From: Pictodentalium vernedei | Taxonomy: Eukaryota > Mollusca > Scaphopoda > Dentaliida > Dentaliidae | DNA length: 64,000 nucleotides | Assembly: GCA_031216915.1 (NCBI GenBank) | Contig: CM062289.1 | Span: forward strand, 254,257,113 to 254,321,112 | Direction: 5' to 3' | Part shown: piece after piece, positions 1 through 11,258 of the stretch | Layout: every line of letters starts with the position of its first letter | Position numbering within the stretch: the stretch's first letter is position 1 | Made by a program: the position numbers and the translations under genes | The notes under the pieces: model-generated | Databases searched by the model: none | What the model saw: only the letters and a program-made list of their open reading frames with translations | Told to the model about the DNA's origin: nothing

Positions 1-195
1 ACTATAAATTTTTAAAGTTTTTTCATTTTTTGTCTCAAAAACATAGGTTATGACCCCTCTTTGGAACGATCTTGTCGAGCTTGTTCCAAAGAGGGGCCAT
101 AACCTATGTTTTTGAGACAAAAAAAGGAAAAGAAATAGTTATTCAAGAATTTTGTTTCTAAGTGTCGTCTGCTTTTCATGTTAGGTAAAGGATTA
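1..195. mobile_element. Foldback MITE, TTAA / GGTAAAGG-end family (left end outside window)
   Basis: Near-perfect palindrome: the arm at about 33-75 is repeated inverted at about 80-121 around a short centre. The right end reads GGTAAAGGATTAA at 183-195. A fuller copy of the same family at 56812-57062 has matching arms and both ends, so this is a copy cut by the window edge. Non-coding; a piggyBac-like source is inferred only from the TTAA target. Confidence 0.75.
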
Positions 196-284
196 ATAAT
201 AGTTTTTGTTCACTTGGCTTATAAAACCATGTCATCAGCAAATAATAGCCCTGGGATATTTGTCTCTCCAACTTTGACCCCCCC

Positions 285-285
<1 letters not shown>

Positions 286-316
<31 letters not shown>
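286..316. repeat. Poly-C run (31 bases)
   Basis: A 31-base C homopolymer at the 3' side of the minus-strand retrotransposon relic. Other long C/G runs in the window are at 2897-2914, 5170-5186, 45978-46020, 51223-51244 and about 52519-52540. Confidence 0.9.
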
Positions 317-320
<4 letters not shown>

Positions 321-329
321 CAAACAGAA

Positions 330-1620
330 TTGGTGTCAGGATGCACTGCTGCTTAAGCCCTTCTGTTATGATGTTTCCCATGTTGACTACACTCTGCCAC
401 ATCTATGTACAGTGCTTTCTAGATTCTGACAAAACTTCCACCAAGGCCCTCAAGTGTCTGGCAAATTCCCTCCTTCCACCCTTTGTCGTATGCTTTTTGC
501 CACATCAAGGAAGGCCATAAACATCTTTCTTTTATTTACTTTTGTTGTTTCTATCAGTTAGGGTAGAGTAAACAAGTGGTCAGTGACTCGTATCTCTTTC
601 CAGAACCCTTTCTGGATTTCCCCCAGGAATCTCCTTTCCCCAGCTATTTCCACAAGCTTTGCGTAGCGAAACTTGCAGAATACCTTCCTGGTATTGCTGC
701 TGTGCATATCCCTTTGTATTTATCTAAAACTTCCTTATCTCCATTTTTGTGTGTATGAATCTTACCCTGCTTTCCTTCCACTCTGTCGAGACCTCTTGCT
801 TTGTGATTGCCATGTTAAATAGTGCTGTAAGAGGTGTATGTAATGCATCCCTTTCTCATTTTAAAAATCAAGTTTGGAAATTTGTCTGTACCATTGCTTT
901 CCATCCTTTAACTTGATGATTGCATTTCCAACTTATCTCACCTCCATTTCCTTGCATACTAAGTCAAATAAACTTTTAGCACTCTCCATCATACATTCTG
1001 GAGGAACCCTTTCCCCATATCTTTCACTTACCCTCTTCCAATGCTTGACCATTTCTACTACGATACTGTCCCAATATTAATATTCTGTGTGGTATTTCCT
1101 TTGCAAGTTTTGTTAACCCATTTCTAGAATACATTGGAACTTTATACCCCCTTAAGTTTTCAACTTTTTTTGAATGCAGCACAATTTTTCTGTCTCTCTT
1201 TTATTGTTTGTCAAACTCCATATTTAATCTATATCCTAGTTCATTTGGCATCACTCTAATTCTCTCTATGCTTTCTCTCCTACTCTAGCATCTTATAAAT
1301 AGACTTCTCACTGTTGAATTGGCCAACTTCTGAATGTTATCTCCAGTGGACACATTTTCTAGCTTTGATTTAAATTCTCCCCATAGTGTTCCCAGTCTGC
1401 TTCTGTTCTCAGTTTCCAGATGTTCTTAAAGACTTTCCATTATTTTGCTATGCTATTGCCCCTAACTCTAACTGTTACCAGGTTTTGATCACTATCTAAC
1501 TCAGAATTTCCTTCATCATCTCTTTCCATGTCTACGGCCTCCCACCGTAGCTCTGGATCTTTGAGTACAGTTATTGTCATTCCTTTCCAAAGATTAGGCA
1601 CTCATTGTAACAGTTAGTAC
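330..1620 (-). pseudogene. Degraded non-LTR retrotransposon (endonuclease and reverse transcriptase)
   Basis: Read on the minus strand, the segment keeps scattered pieces of a LINE-type polyprotein. An APE-endonuclease-like end (SDQNLVTV, about 1482-1500) is followed downstream by an RT-like block (KNGDKEVLDKY, about 712-753) and an RT core fragment (FLDVAK, then a YD pair, about 490-517). The order endonuclease then RT is that of Jockey/CR1/RTE-like elements. No frame stays open for long; stops and frameshifts occur throughout, so it is a dead copy. The YxDD catalytic box was not seen. The poly-C run lies at its 3' side. Clade assignment would need alignment. Confidence 0.5.
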
Positions 1621-1810
1621 ATTGGCACATTTGAAGCTCTCTTAATAAGATATACCATAATTGAATAAACCTGTTAGCTGCTTGTGACTTCCAAACACCA
1701 AACTGTTTACCATACCTTCAGTACACATTTGACATCTTACTCCTGTTAATTGAAACAAATATTTTGTGATCTCTCTAAGAATTACTTGGACAACCACTGA
1801 ATTCCCAATA

Positions 1811-1870
1811 TTTATAGACCTATTCAGGCTCAGTACATTCAATATAAGCATTTGATCTGTTGTATCTTGT
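1811..1870. repeat. Short dispersed repeat shared with 53836-53897
   Basis: The stretch beginning TTTATAGACCTATT and ending near TGTATCTTGT recurs with a few changes at 53836-53897, where it runs into a small hairpin of ATATCTTGT arms. Non-coding. The rest of 1621-1915 shows nothing recognisable. Confidence 0.5.
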
Positions 1871-1915
1871 TTGGCAGAGCTCCAAGAGATTGAATGGTGG
1901 GTGAATTGGAGGATG

Positions 1916-2602
1916 CAGGGTTTCCGCTAGGGGAAAATTTGTGGGTCCAGTAGTTTAAAGAAAGTGAAACTCGACGCCGAAGATGTCTGCCGCACGTGCT
2001 GAAGGCAAATTTTGATTTTTAGGTGCTCTCTGGGGGTACTCTGGTCTCTAAAATGCTGAATAATTGAAGTGGAAAATATGTATTTTTTCCTCCTACAATT
2101 CTCTAAATTCCCACGGGACACACAATACTACATCTGGTCGGAGGTTTCATAAAAATACAAACCCAAAACAACACAAAATCCACGAATTCTGACAGTGACT
2201 GAGCTTTGTTTACACCCACTCGCGGTAATTTTCTAAAAGAACCATGATGAGGACGTGTGACGTCATGCACGTGCAATTACATCATTTATCGCTCGAATTA
2301 AAAACCAGTGATTTCGGACCAAACACGACAATTTGAGTCCAAAATCTTATAACAAGGATTTGAACATTGTTTCCCCCTCTCGTCTGGGGGTTATAAAGTG
2401 TCAGGTTGTTGCCAGTAATAGTAGGCATAGTATACAACATAATTATGCCTATATTACGTGGAAACAAAGGATCCTGAGTGTCGTTACGATACAGCATTGT
2501 ACGCGACATTTTAACCACCAGCTTTTCTGACTGATCATAGTATGATCGGTGGGGGGAATGGGTCCGATCGACGGACCCGCACCCGGTCTAGCGGAAACCC
2601 TG
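1916..2602. mobile_element. hAT-like MITE, 15-bp terminal inverted repeats
   Basis: Begins CAGGGTTTCCGCTAG and ends with its exact inverse CTAGCGGAAACCCTG. The CAGGG terminus is typical of hAT elements. The 8-bp flanks (1908-1915 and 2603-2610) agree at only about half their positions, so a target duplication is not proven. The interior (2121-2540) holds no supported ORF; a palindromic TGACGTCA site lies near 2257-2266. Confidence 0.6.
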
Positions 2603-2666
2603 AGAATGTGCATCTCAGACAATGGAGCATCGGGGCTTAGCCATCCTTGGTATTATTCTGGTTTTT

Positions 2667-3801
2667 AGCCCATCTGACTGAAAGTCATTGTGAGCTTTAG
2701 CTATCATTCTTCGACTGTTGATGTCTGTTGGGCATTTTGCTCATCTCTCCATCCGACTGTCCATCCCTCCATCTATTATAAAGGTGGTGTTTGAGTCATC
2801 TTCTCCCAAATTGCCTGTCCAATTCATTAACTCTTCGTGTTCTTGATGGTTGGGGTGGGCCATTTCAATTTTGTTGAAACCAATGTGCTCCCTGCTCCCC
2901 CCCCCCCCCCCCCCACCTCCACATCCATGAGGAGGGGGTGGGAGAAAATTGCTCTTCAAAATTTTTTTAGGATCCAGTGGATGGAATCAGTTGATATTTG
3001 GTATTGAACTTCCTTTTGATGTGTACATTCCACCGTGGGAACCCCAGGAAGTGAAGCAGTGCTTGTTTACTGTGGTAAATAAGCTCTGATTACTGCAAAA
3101 ATAGGAGCCAGTCAACAATACTTGGGGTGGAAGTCCTCTAAAATGGACTACTTGGGTATAAATGATTGACTGGACTTGACATTATCTCCAGGTTGCAGTC
3201 ACGGTTAGCCATTATGCAGAAATACGTGAGCTTAAAACAACAATAAATAAACTGATGTGTACACTGTAAATGGTTCAAGGTAAGTTTGAGGAGCAATATT
3301 TTCAATTGTTCTTGGAGGGGCATGATTTTTGGCTCCACTCAAAATTTATTTTCTCTAAACCGATGGATCGATTCTAGCCAAATTTGATATGCAGTATTAT
3401 TGGGTCATAAGTACTTGATTCATGCAAAAAAAGTTCCACAACCACATGGGAAACCCCCGGAGCAGGAAATAGTATTTCATATTTCTGGAAGTGCATTGAA
3501 CAGAGAATTGGTATTTGGTTTGAAGCATCCTTAGGATCAGTAGAATCGAATGGGCAGAACAAATTGCAGTTGGTTGTGCCGAATGGGGACACCTATTTTA
3601 ATACTGCTGGTAATGGGAAAATGACATGTTTGACAGTGCTTGTTCTCTCAAACCACTTTCCCAATCAGTGATCAAAAAATATAAGTAAATAATGAAGGAC
3701 AATAAATTTTTTTTGTATCTCTTTAATCTCCTTAAATCTCTTTGTGAAGACTCAATGGGTCTTTGTCAGGTGAGTTCTTCAGGCCCCCTCAGGGCTTCTA
3801 G
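2667..3801 (+). mobile_element. Compact Helitron-like non-autonomous element (HINE-like)
   Basis: The 5' end opens with a hairpin (AGCCCATCTGACTGAAAGTC then an inverted half ending GTGAGCT). The 3' end has the matching GTCAGGTGAG motif followed by a C/G-rich hairpin near 3780-3800. The body resembles the region just inside the 5' end of the large element at 31744 (for example the GGGTCATAAGTA block near 3400), so this is a short relative lacking the satellite expansion. A SINE is inserted at 3028-3252. No helicase is encoded. Confidence 0.6.
3028..3252 (+). mobile_element. SINE, family B
   Basis: A 225-bp insertion ending in an AATAAATAAA tail, flanked by the perfect 11-bp direct repeat TGATGTGTACA (3017-3027 and 3253-3263). 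Related copies are at 29948-30324 and 30354-30575. The 3' part (GGTTAGCCATTATGCAGAAA) is shared with the family A SINEs. A clear tRNA-like head was not identified. Confidence 0.75.
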
Positions 3802-3904
3802 TTTGTGAAAAAGACAACACAAAAATATAGAAGGCTATGAAATCTGCTCATTCAATCTGTTGATGTTAAACCACTTATCAAATCTAATTATTTCCTGCCA
3901 CGTG

Positions 3905-4278
3905 GTGTGAGAGGATATAGGAGTGGGTTCCTTCCATTCTTCCTTCCATCCATCGACCTGTCTGCCCGTCCATCCATCCTTTTGTCCATTTTGGCCCATT
4001 TGTTGTCATCACAGTTTAAAGAAAACCTTTTAGAATTTTTGGCCCAAATTTCACAGCTTTTTGGGGATAATATCATGAATGGGATTGCGACCCTTTGATG
4101 TCCAGTTAAGTCTTCAAGAGTTATTACCCGTGTTGGACTCGACTTTCGTGTCATCATATTACCATATCTTGTAATCACATTTCGAAGAAGACCATTAAAG
4201 ATTTTTGTTTCAAAATTTAAAATGTTGCTTTTTGTGATAATATCATGAATGGGATTGCAAACCAGCAGTGTCTAGGTA
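3905..4278. repeat. Degenerate ~170-bp repeat, left half of the DIRS target
   Basis: Two units begin GATAATATCATGAATGGG at 4066 and 4236 (period 170). The same unit resumes at 10815 and 10964 beyond the DIRS element. Joining 4278 to 10692 restores a unit of about 166 bp, so the element sits inside this repeat. The segment 3802-3904 shows nothing. Confidence 0.7.
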
Positions 4279-4280
4279 TT

Positions 4281-4532
4281 TCTTATCAACCTACCTCAAT
4301 TGTTTACTACAGGCTTGCACTACAGTGGAAGAACCTAACTCGGATAAAATACTCTCTATTTTAATCTTTCCCAAGATTTAGGAAAGAAAAAGTGGTGTAA
4401 AAACACCACGAAAAAATAAGCCAAAACTGGGTCGAGCGCCATCGGCGCACACCTAGTATGGGACGCTCTTCCATAGTACAAATCCACGACTTCAGTAAAA
4501 CAGTGTGCAATGCGTCAGTTCGTCATTCTTTT
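4281..4532 (+). repeat. Left inverted terminal repeat of DIRS copy 1
   Basis: Starts TCTTATCAACCTACC and is complementary, with minor differences, to 10412-10691. Both arms include the GTGGTGTAAAAACACC motif. The same sequence opens DIRS copy 3 at 60256. Confidence 0.88.
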
Positions 4533-5064
4533 TTTATCCGAGACACGTGAAGGATGTGTCTCCGCTCGTGGATAATGGTTTTCCTGTGACTGGAATTATG
4601 GATCTGAAGATCATATAATAGCAGGACTGTGTTTTATATATTCTCGTTAATATTTTCAACCACATTTTCATTGTATATTATTTACTATTCCGTTTTCGGG
4701 AATGTTTTGTTTTCAACATCACGCGATTCGACAATGAATTTTTTCGGTTGATGAATTAATTTTTGGAGTTAGGTGTCAATCTGGGACTGTCTGGACAGGA
4801 TTTCTTCACTCTGTTGAGGGCTGAATTTCTGTTCTTTCGGTCCCTGTCGACCGTCTGGGTTCTGTCATGTACCCACCGGTTTTTTTTCTGCCACCTTCTC
4901 TCGTAGTTGAGGGTGTTCTTCTACTTTCTGTTTCTGTTGAGTTCACCTTTTTCTTCTACTGCTCTCGCCTCTGTTATTTCCAGTTCGGTTCCTTTAGGGC
5001 AATTCCTTTTGCCCGCGGCTTGGTGCGTTCTCGTGGCTGTTTCTTCCGAACCCGCGGGTGGTGT

Positions 5065-5155
5065 GGAACGCTGTCGTTTCGGGAGCCTCCCGACTCGACC
5101 ACGTCTGGTGTATCCGGGGGATATGCAGCTCCTCCCGCCCCTACGGTGTGTGTGT

Positions 5156-5186
<31 letters not shown>

Positions 5187-5450
5187 CTGTCATTTCAGGG
5201 CCCCCGATTTGACCACGTCTGGTGTGAGTTTGCTCCTCCCCCCTCTGTGGGGGATGTGCAGCTCCTCCCGCTCCCACGGGGGGTGGAAAGCGCTATCGTT
5301 TCGGAGTCGCCCGATTCGACTACGTCTGGTGAGAATTGCTCCCCCTCCGTGGGGGATGTGCAGCTCCTCCCGCGCCAGCGGGGTTGGGGAACGCTGTCGT
5401 TTCGGGGCTTCCCGACTTGACCATGTCTGGTGAGAGTTATTCCCCTTCCA
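5065..5450 (+). repeat. Tandem ~105-bp repeats in the DIRS leader
   Basis: Four diverged copies of a unit containing a TTTCGGG-like block, CCCGA, a CGAC/TGAC stretch and CACGTCTGGTG, at about 5070, 5187, 5293 and 5393. A (TG)n tract with a 17-base G run interrupts the first. DIRS copy 3 carries one recognisable unit near 61190, so the expansion is specific to this copy. Confidence 0.75.
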
Positions 5451-5599
5451 TGGGGAATGTGCAGTTTTTTACCGTGGTGGATACTGCGGGAGCTGTTGGA
5501 TTTCTGGTGAAGAGATGCCTGGTTCCGGGACTATGCGCCCTCTCCAGTCGACATCTGAGGCTGTCACTAGGGTTGTGACTCCTCCTTTGGAGGCCGAGC

Positions 5600-7325
5600 T
5601 TAGTGGCTCTCTCCGCTTTTCCGCCAGTTCCAACAGCTCCCGTCGTATCTGCTGCTACTGCTGTTCCATCTACAACGTCATTGGGCATCGTTTTTAGCCG
5701 GCCTCTGCCAGGGTCTGCAGGGATGTCTGTAGTGTGGTTGTGTGGTATCGGCCTCAGCCTTCCCCAACTTCCACTCGGTGAAGTCGGATGGGGTTGCCGA
5801 CTGAACCCCCTACTGTGTCCTCTCAGCCATTGAGCACAGTAGTTTTATACCTGCAGTGGTCTGGTTGTGTAGACGTGGGGATATCGGCCTCAGCCTTCCC
5901 TGACTTCAACTCGGCGAAGTTGGAAGTGGCTGCCGGCCGGACCCTCTACTGTGGTCTCTGCGCCGTCGTGCACCACAGTTGTCATTGGATGCGGATGTTC
6001 TTAGTGGGACACTCTGAACTCCATGGCGTTTCCGTCCACTCATTCTGGCCCATGACCAGTTTTGGGGGACCAACGTCTTTTGTGCAGCCTGGACCTTCTG
6101 CCCTGCAGAGGTCCGTGGTGACTCTCATGAGTTCCCGCTATGTTGATCCTCGGGGTGTGTCACACCCCTATACACGTCTGCCTTCAGACGTTTTGGCTGC
6201 CGCCCATCGTCCCACGTCGGGTGTTTTGGAGGATCGTGACCCTTCACTGGTTAAGAGGGTCAGAGGTGAAGCCACTTTGCCGGTTCGTTCCCCTGTCGAA
6301 CTGGCCAGTACGGGCAGTGAGCTTAGGGAGGCCCTTTCCTTACTCACTCAGGTTCTGTCAAAGAGCCTTCCCGTTGCTTCCAGCGAGGCAGCGAGTGGTT
6401 TCCAGGTGCCCCCTATGGCGCCACCTCCCGGGATTGGAAACAGGCCACTTTCTGATCCCACTGGTGTTCCGACACCATGGGAGGCGTCGGCTGGTTTGCC
6501 CATGATGCGCTATGTGTCTTCCGACTCAGAGGAAGAGTCAGACATGCTTGATGTTGAGAGCAGCAGTCTTCGGACTTGGGGGCAGCTCTTGATTTCGTGT
6601 TTGGGTTCCTTCCGGATCTCAAACCATCTAACCAGTCGACAGTGTCAGCCAGGCCGCGAACATCGGTCGCGCGCCAACAGTCTATGGAGCAACCCACTTC
6701 TGGGCATCTTCGACCGTGCCAGTCGGTACAGTTGGTTGAAGCATTTTCAGCCTTGGACTCCAAGCTAAGTTCCAAGGCTATGAAGGCTCCCTTCTTCACC
6801 AGGGTTGACACCTTTTTGCCTCCGGCGCGTTATCGTTCCTACGATTCCGCCAATCCGTTGGTCTGCTTTGACGGTTTTGGATCAGGACTCCAATTCCCTC
6901 GGCTTTCCAAGTCCAAATCTGCCGTCATTCCGATGACGACTCTGGAGTCCACGTTGGGCTTATCGAGAGAGATGCTTGGTATGCTTTCTCTCTCCGATCA
7001 CGTCGTCTCAGCTTTAGCTGCTTATCTGCCCCTAGATAAGTTTGACGAGGTAAGGCTTCTTTGCGTGTGCTGTCCAAGGCGCTCATGCATCTTACTCACA
7101 CGCTTGCCTGTAACACGACTAATCTGGAATTAGTTCAAAGGGACTCTGTGCTGGACACAGGCCGATCCCTTCCTGAGGAGCAGTGCGCTACTTTTCGATC
7201 TACTTCTTTGGCAGGTCCGCAACTTTTCCATGGATCTGTGTTGACGGTCCGGGATGACGTCCTACATCATTCCAACGATCAGATCAGCTGCTGTTTCTTC
7301 AGCTTGATCAGCCTTCTAGGGTAGG
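5600..7325 (+). pseudogene. DIRS copy 1 gag-like ORF1, frameshifted
   Basis: A proline/serine-rich gag-like protein precedes the RT, as in other DIRS elements; its presumed role is nucleic-acid binding and particle assembly. Frames change near 6575 (after YVSSDSEEESD) and near 7055 (after HVVSALAAYLP). Equivalent pieces occur in DIRS copy 3, including YVSSDSGDGS and HVVSALAAYLTPDKLD, which supports real coding rather than chance ORFs. The last part ends in a Ser/Lys-rich stretch near 7380-7440 (SYSRGKGK). No zinc knuckle was seen. Confidence 0.6.
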
Positions 7326-7477
7326 CACAGGCCGTTCCAAGCCTAACAAGTACCCTCTGCTTCCTCTGCGAAGCAAAGGGGCTGATCCTTCTGCCTCCGC
7401 TTCTACTTCTTACTCAAGGGGTAAGGGTAAGCGTCGGTAGTCTTGAGGGAAGTCCCAGGATTCTTCATTCAGTAGAG

Positions 7478-9188
7478 GTGTTTTCTCCTCTCGCGAGCCT
7501 CGTTGGGGTTCGAAATGAAGGTCCTCACCTCGACCCGTCCCAGGTTGGAGGAAGGATAGCAGAGTTCGCAGACCGTTGGGCCACCATCACATCCGATCCT
7601 TGGGTGTTAGATTTTGTTTGGTCCGGGCTGCGAATATCCTTCCGACGGCACCCCACTCTGTCAAGGGTGCCTCTTCCAACCACAGTTCCTTCAGACGTTT
7701 TATGTCGGGAACTTTTGTCCATGGAGAAAAGGGGGCGATCGAGGTCGTCAAGAACATTCAGTCAGTGGGTTTCTATTCCTGCCTGTTCTTGGTGCTGAAG
7801 AAGGACGGCCGACTCCGACCGGTTATCGATCTGAGTATCCTGAACCAGTCTAACATTGCTCCCCAGTTCAGCATGGAGACTTTCAGGTCGGTCCACCATT
7901 CAATTCACCAGGGAGATTTCGCTGTCAGCATCGACCTGCGAGACGCTTACTTCCACGTTCCGATGCATCGGGCGTCACAGAAGTATCTCCGGTTCGCTTT
8001 TCTGGGGCGAGTTTACCAGTTCAAGGCCATGCCTTTTGGACTCAACCTGGCTCCTTGGACCTTCACCAGACTGATGTCGCATGTGATAGCTTTCCATCGC
8101 ACACAGTCCAGGGTGACTACTTCGGCATATCTGGACGATATCCTCCAGAGGCATTCCAATGCTGCCTTACTGGAGTCGGATGTCTCCACTCTGTTGAGCT
8201 TGCTCACGTCGCTAGGTTTCAGAGTCAACGAGGAGAAGTCGGACCTGGTCCCTTCTCAGTCGTTTTATCATCTGGAGATGGCTTTCCGCACACAATTCAA
8301 TTTGGTGGCGGTTCCCCAGGCCAAGGCTGTGATTCTCTCAGCTTTTGCTCTGATTCTGTCCCAGTCCACTTCCGCGACGACTCGGAGTATTCTCCGGCTA
8401 CGCGGTCTCTGCTGTTTGGTGACGGATCTCATTCCTCCAGGTCGGCTGCATGTCAGACCTCTCCAACACTTTCTGCTCAGTCGTTGGAGGCCGAATGTCG
8501 ATTTTCTGGATCTGGTGCTTCAGTTTCCAGAATATCTTTATCCTCACCTTCTCCTCTGGGCGGATGTCCAGTGGCTTTCTCAGGGTGTTCCATTGGACTT
8601 ACCCACGTCCGATCACGTTCTGATGGCAGATGCCTGCGATCTCGGATGGGGTGCGACGTTGGATCCTCTAGGTCTTTCCATTCACGGGATGTGGGACCAG
8701 GATCATGCAGCTCTACTCATCACCCAGAAGGAGCTTCTTGCTCTTCTTCTGAGTTTCAGGCTGTGGATCCCTCACCTGTCGAATCGCCAGGTCGTTCTGT
8801 TGTCCGACCATTCAACGGTGATTGCTTACATTCGGAACCAGGGCGGCACGCACTCTGTTCCAATGTACGAATTGGCTCGGGATCTTCTACTGCTTGCTCA
8901 GGATGTCCACGCCGGGGTGGCTGTTCGTCACATTCCCGGTCATCTGAACGTCCTAGCTGACTCCCTGTCCCGTCGGGGCAGGGTCATTTCCACCAGGTGG
9001 ATGCTCCACATGGCAGATTCCATCGCTCTTTTGCGACTCGTTGGAACCATCCGGTGGACACGTTTGTGTCACCGTGTCCAGATGCTCTGGCTTTCGCCGT
9101 GAACGCTCTAGCCCTCCTTTGGGATGGTCTAGTCGGCTGCGCCTTCCTACTGGTTCCGATTCCGCCTCAGGTTTTCGCCCAGATATGA
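7478..9188 (+). pseudogene. DIRS copy 1 reverse transcriptase-RNase H ORF, frameshifted
   Basis: The N-terminal block GGRIAEFADRWATITSDPW is typical of DIRS RTs. A frameshift near 7735 leads into a 508-codon frame (7576-9102) with LVLKKDGRLRPVIDLS, the first catalytic Asp in SIDLRDAYFHV, the thumb approach KAMPFGLNLAPWTF and the catalytic box AYLDDIL. RNase H follows with MADACDLGWGA, QKELLAL, LSDHSTVIAYIRNQGG and HLNVLADSLSRR, supplying the expected acidic residues. Near 9000-9030 the homologous protein moves to another frame (8997-9188, with CPDALAFAVNALALLWDG). The active-site residues look intact, but the two frameshifts prevent a normal product from this copy. Confidence 0.88.
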
Positions 9189-9239
9189 ACCTGCAGTCGT
9201 CGAATCCTTTCGATCACACCTGTCGCCTCGGTGGGTGTG

Positions 9240-10195
9240 GATCAATCTGCTCCGCTCTCTGTTAGCGGCGGTTCCGGCATGTCTCCCTCTACCTCGCGAC
9301 TTTCTTTGCCAAAGTCGCCTGAGGAGGTTTTATGTTGACCCGACTTCATTGTGCCTTCGCACAAGTCTTTTATCGGGTCCTGTCTCCTCCGTAGTGGTTT
9401 TTCGAGACACGCAGTGGAGTTGCTTTTCTTCTTCAAGGAGGCACTCACTCCACTGGTTTAGCCTCTGTGGCTAAGTGGAAGGTTCTTCTGTCGATGGTGT
9501 GCGATCACTCTGTTGCTTCTGTCACTCCTTCGATCACACCGCCTGCGGAGTTTCTGGTTTATGTTTGTTTCTGGGGGTCTCCGAAGACATTTTTTCATAT
9601 GTGATACCGCATTGTTTCGACACTCATCCTTGCCTCTCCAAGCTTGTTCAGCTCTTTTCCTTGAAAAGGCCTAGGACTTGGCAGTTTCCTCCAAGATGGT
9701 CACTTTCTTGGGTGCTGCTCTGCTTGGGGGTGGGGGGCGTTCACACCTTTATCCTGGATGAATATGCGTTCTCTCACATGCCAGATCTCTCCTGCATCCA
9801 TTTCTTGATGGATTTGTCTTGCTATTCGTGCTGCTTCCGCTCGTCTAGCTACTGGTGATTGTTTTACCAATTGTTTTTTCTGCCACGAGGTGCGTGCATT
9901 GTCTTCCTCTTTTAATAACTCTGTCATGTTGTCAGATGACGGATGTTATTCTGGCAGCCTTCTGGAGAAATGCTACATTCTCCTTTTATCTGCGACAGTT
10001 GCAGGAGCCGACGGAGAACCTTGGGGCCTCTTTCTTCGGCTCAGGCTGTTGTCTATCCCAGCCTTTCAGCTTTTCTGTCTGTGCGTTGCACTTCACCATA
10101 CTCCTCATCTTTCATTGTCTTTTATAATGTTTGTGATGCTATGGTTTGATAGGCCTAGGGATCTCTTCCTCTGTCCACGGTCCCAGTGCTATTGA
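9240..10195 (+). pseudogene. DIRS copy 1 tyrosine recombinase relic
   Basis: By position this is the recombinase that would integrate the circular DNA intermediate. The recognisable segment SLSKL/CLSKLVQLFSLKRPRT, near 9630-9680, matches SLSKLVRNFSFNRPRT in the recombinase of DIRS copy 2 at about 18035-18080. Several stops and frame changes follow, and the catalytic Arg/His/Tyr set is not readable in one frame. Assignment rests on the match to copy 2 and on element order. Confidence 0.6.
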
Positions 10196-10243
10196 GTAAT
10201 GTGTGGGTTGGTTATGTGATTCCCTCCAGCCTTTTGTCTATTC

Positions 10244-10332
10244 AGCCTGTAGCAAACAATTGAGGTAGGTTGATAAGAAATATAAATTTTATAGTAAATT
10301 TCCTTTCTTATTATACCTCCCGAAATTGTTAG
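10244..10332 (-). repeat. Internal complementary region of DIRS copy 1
   Basis: Its reverse complement equals the right terminus of the element joined to the left terminus, with the junction near 10280-10281 (AAAATTTATA followed by TTTCTTATCA). In DIRS elements this region is thought to template the closed circle. It independently fixes the element ends at about 4279 and 10691. Confidence 0.9.
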
Positions 10333-10411
10333 CATGGAGGCCCTCCTGTCTTCTTATTCGGGTAAGAATCCTTCCTCCCCGCTGATCACATAACTCCTGT
10401 GTTGTTTGGAA

Positions 10412-10691
10412 TCAAAAGAATGACGAATTGACGCATTGGTCACTGTTTTACGGAAGTCGTGGATTTGTACTATGGAAGAGCGTCCCATACTGGGTGTGCG
10501 TCGATGGCGCTCAACCCAGTTTTGGCTTATTTTTTCGTGGTGTTTTTACACCACTTTTTCTTTCCCAAATCTTGGGAAAGATTAAAATAGAGAGTATTTT
10601 ATCCGAGTTAGGTTCTTCCACTGTAGTGCAAGCCTGTAGTAAACAATTTCGGTAGGTATAATAAGAAAGGAAATTTACTATAAAATTTATA
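10412..10691 (-). repeat. Right inverted terminal repeat of DIRS copy 1
   Basis: Complement of 4281-4532, plus a ~30-base right-end extension (AAGGAAATTTACTATAAAAT) that is absent from the left arm but present in the internal complementary region, as expected for DIRS. Confidence 0.88.
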
Positions 10692-11040
10692 TTTTTTCAA
10701 GAGTTATTGTCCTTATTTGACTTAGACTTTCTTGTAATCATATGGCCATCTTGTGATCAAATTTTAAGAAAATGTTCAAAATTTTTCTTTCAAATTTTCT
10801 GTGTACCTTTTTGTGATAATATGATGAATGGGATTAGCTGTGCTCAAGTAGTTCTTCAAGAGTTATTGGGCTTTTTGCCCTCACATTACCATATCTTGTC
10901 GTCGCATTTCAAAGGGAACGTTGAAGATTTTTTATTCCGTAATTTAATTTATAGCCCTTTGGTGATAATATCTTGAAGGGGATTGTGAACCAGTTGTGTC
11001 CAAGTATCTCTTCAAGAGTTATTGCCCTTGTTGGATTAAG
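10692..11040. repeat. Degenerate ~150-170-bp repeat, right half of the DIRS target
   Basis: Continues the repeat interrupted at 4278. Units start at 10815 and 10964, and TTCAAGAGTTATTG recurs three times (about 10696, 10855, 11012). The unit near 10990-11020 gives the unoccupied target sequence. 11041-11256 has no recognised feature. Confidence 0.65.
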
Positions 11041-11258
11041 GCAGCAAGGGATTGGCCATTCCATGGCATTGCACTTGTTTTCTCTCTTCATGGACAACCA
11101 GATAAGTGTTCATTTGTGCTTGGCACTCTATCTTTTTGAGCGTACCTATTCCATAAACATCTTGGCATACAGTTCATGTACTTTGATTGCAAAAGCTGTC
11201 TTTATTGGGATCGGAATGTGATCTGGTTACAAGACATATACATTACTTCAGTACAGTA

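Larger units (their letters stand above)
4279..10691 (+). mobile_element. DIRS-type tyrosine-recombinase retrotransposon, copy 1 (nearly full length)
   Basis: About 6.4 kb with DIRS hallmarks: inverted terminal repeats (about 4281-4532 and 10412-10691), an internal complementary region at 10244-10332 matching the joined termini, no target duplication, and the order gag-like, RT-RNase H, recombinase. Coding regions carry frameshifts and stops, so this copy is probably inactive. The ends were set from the internal complementary region and from an unoccupied unit of the surrounding repeat near 10990-11020. A shorter relative is at 60256-63373; a more diverged one is at 13948-19267. Confidence 0.88.

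Noticed and set aside
178..429. Proline-rich ORF of 83 codons
   Set aside because: The proline run is the poly-C tract; the rest overlaps the antisense of the non-LTR relic and a MITE end.
4921..5277. Arginine/threonine-rich minus-strand ORF with a His-Thr run
   Set aside because: The run is the translated (TG)n tract; the ORF lies in DIRS leader repeats.
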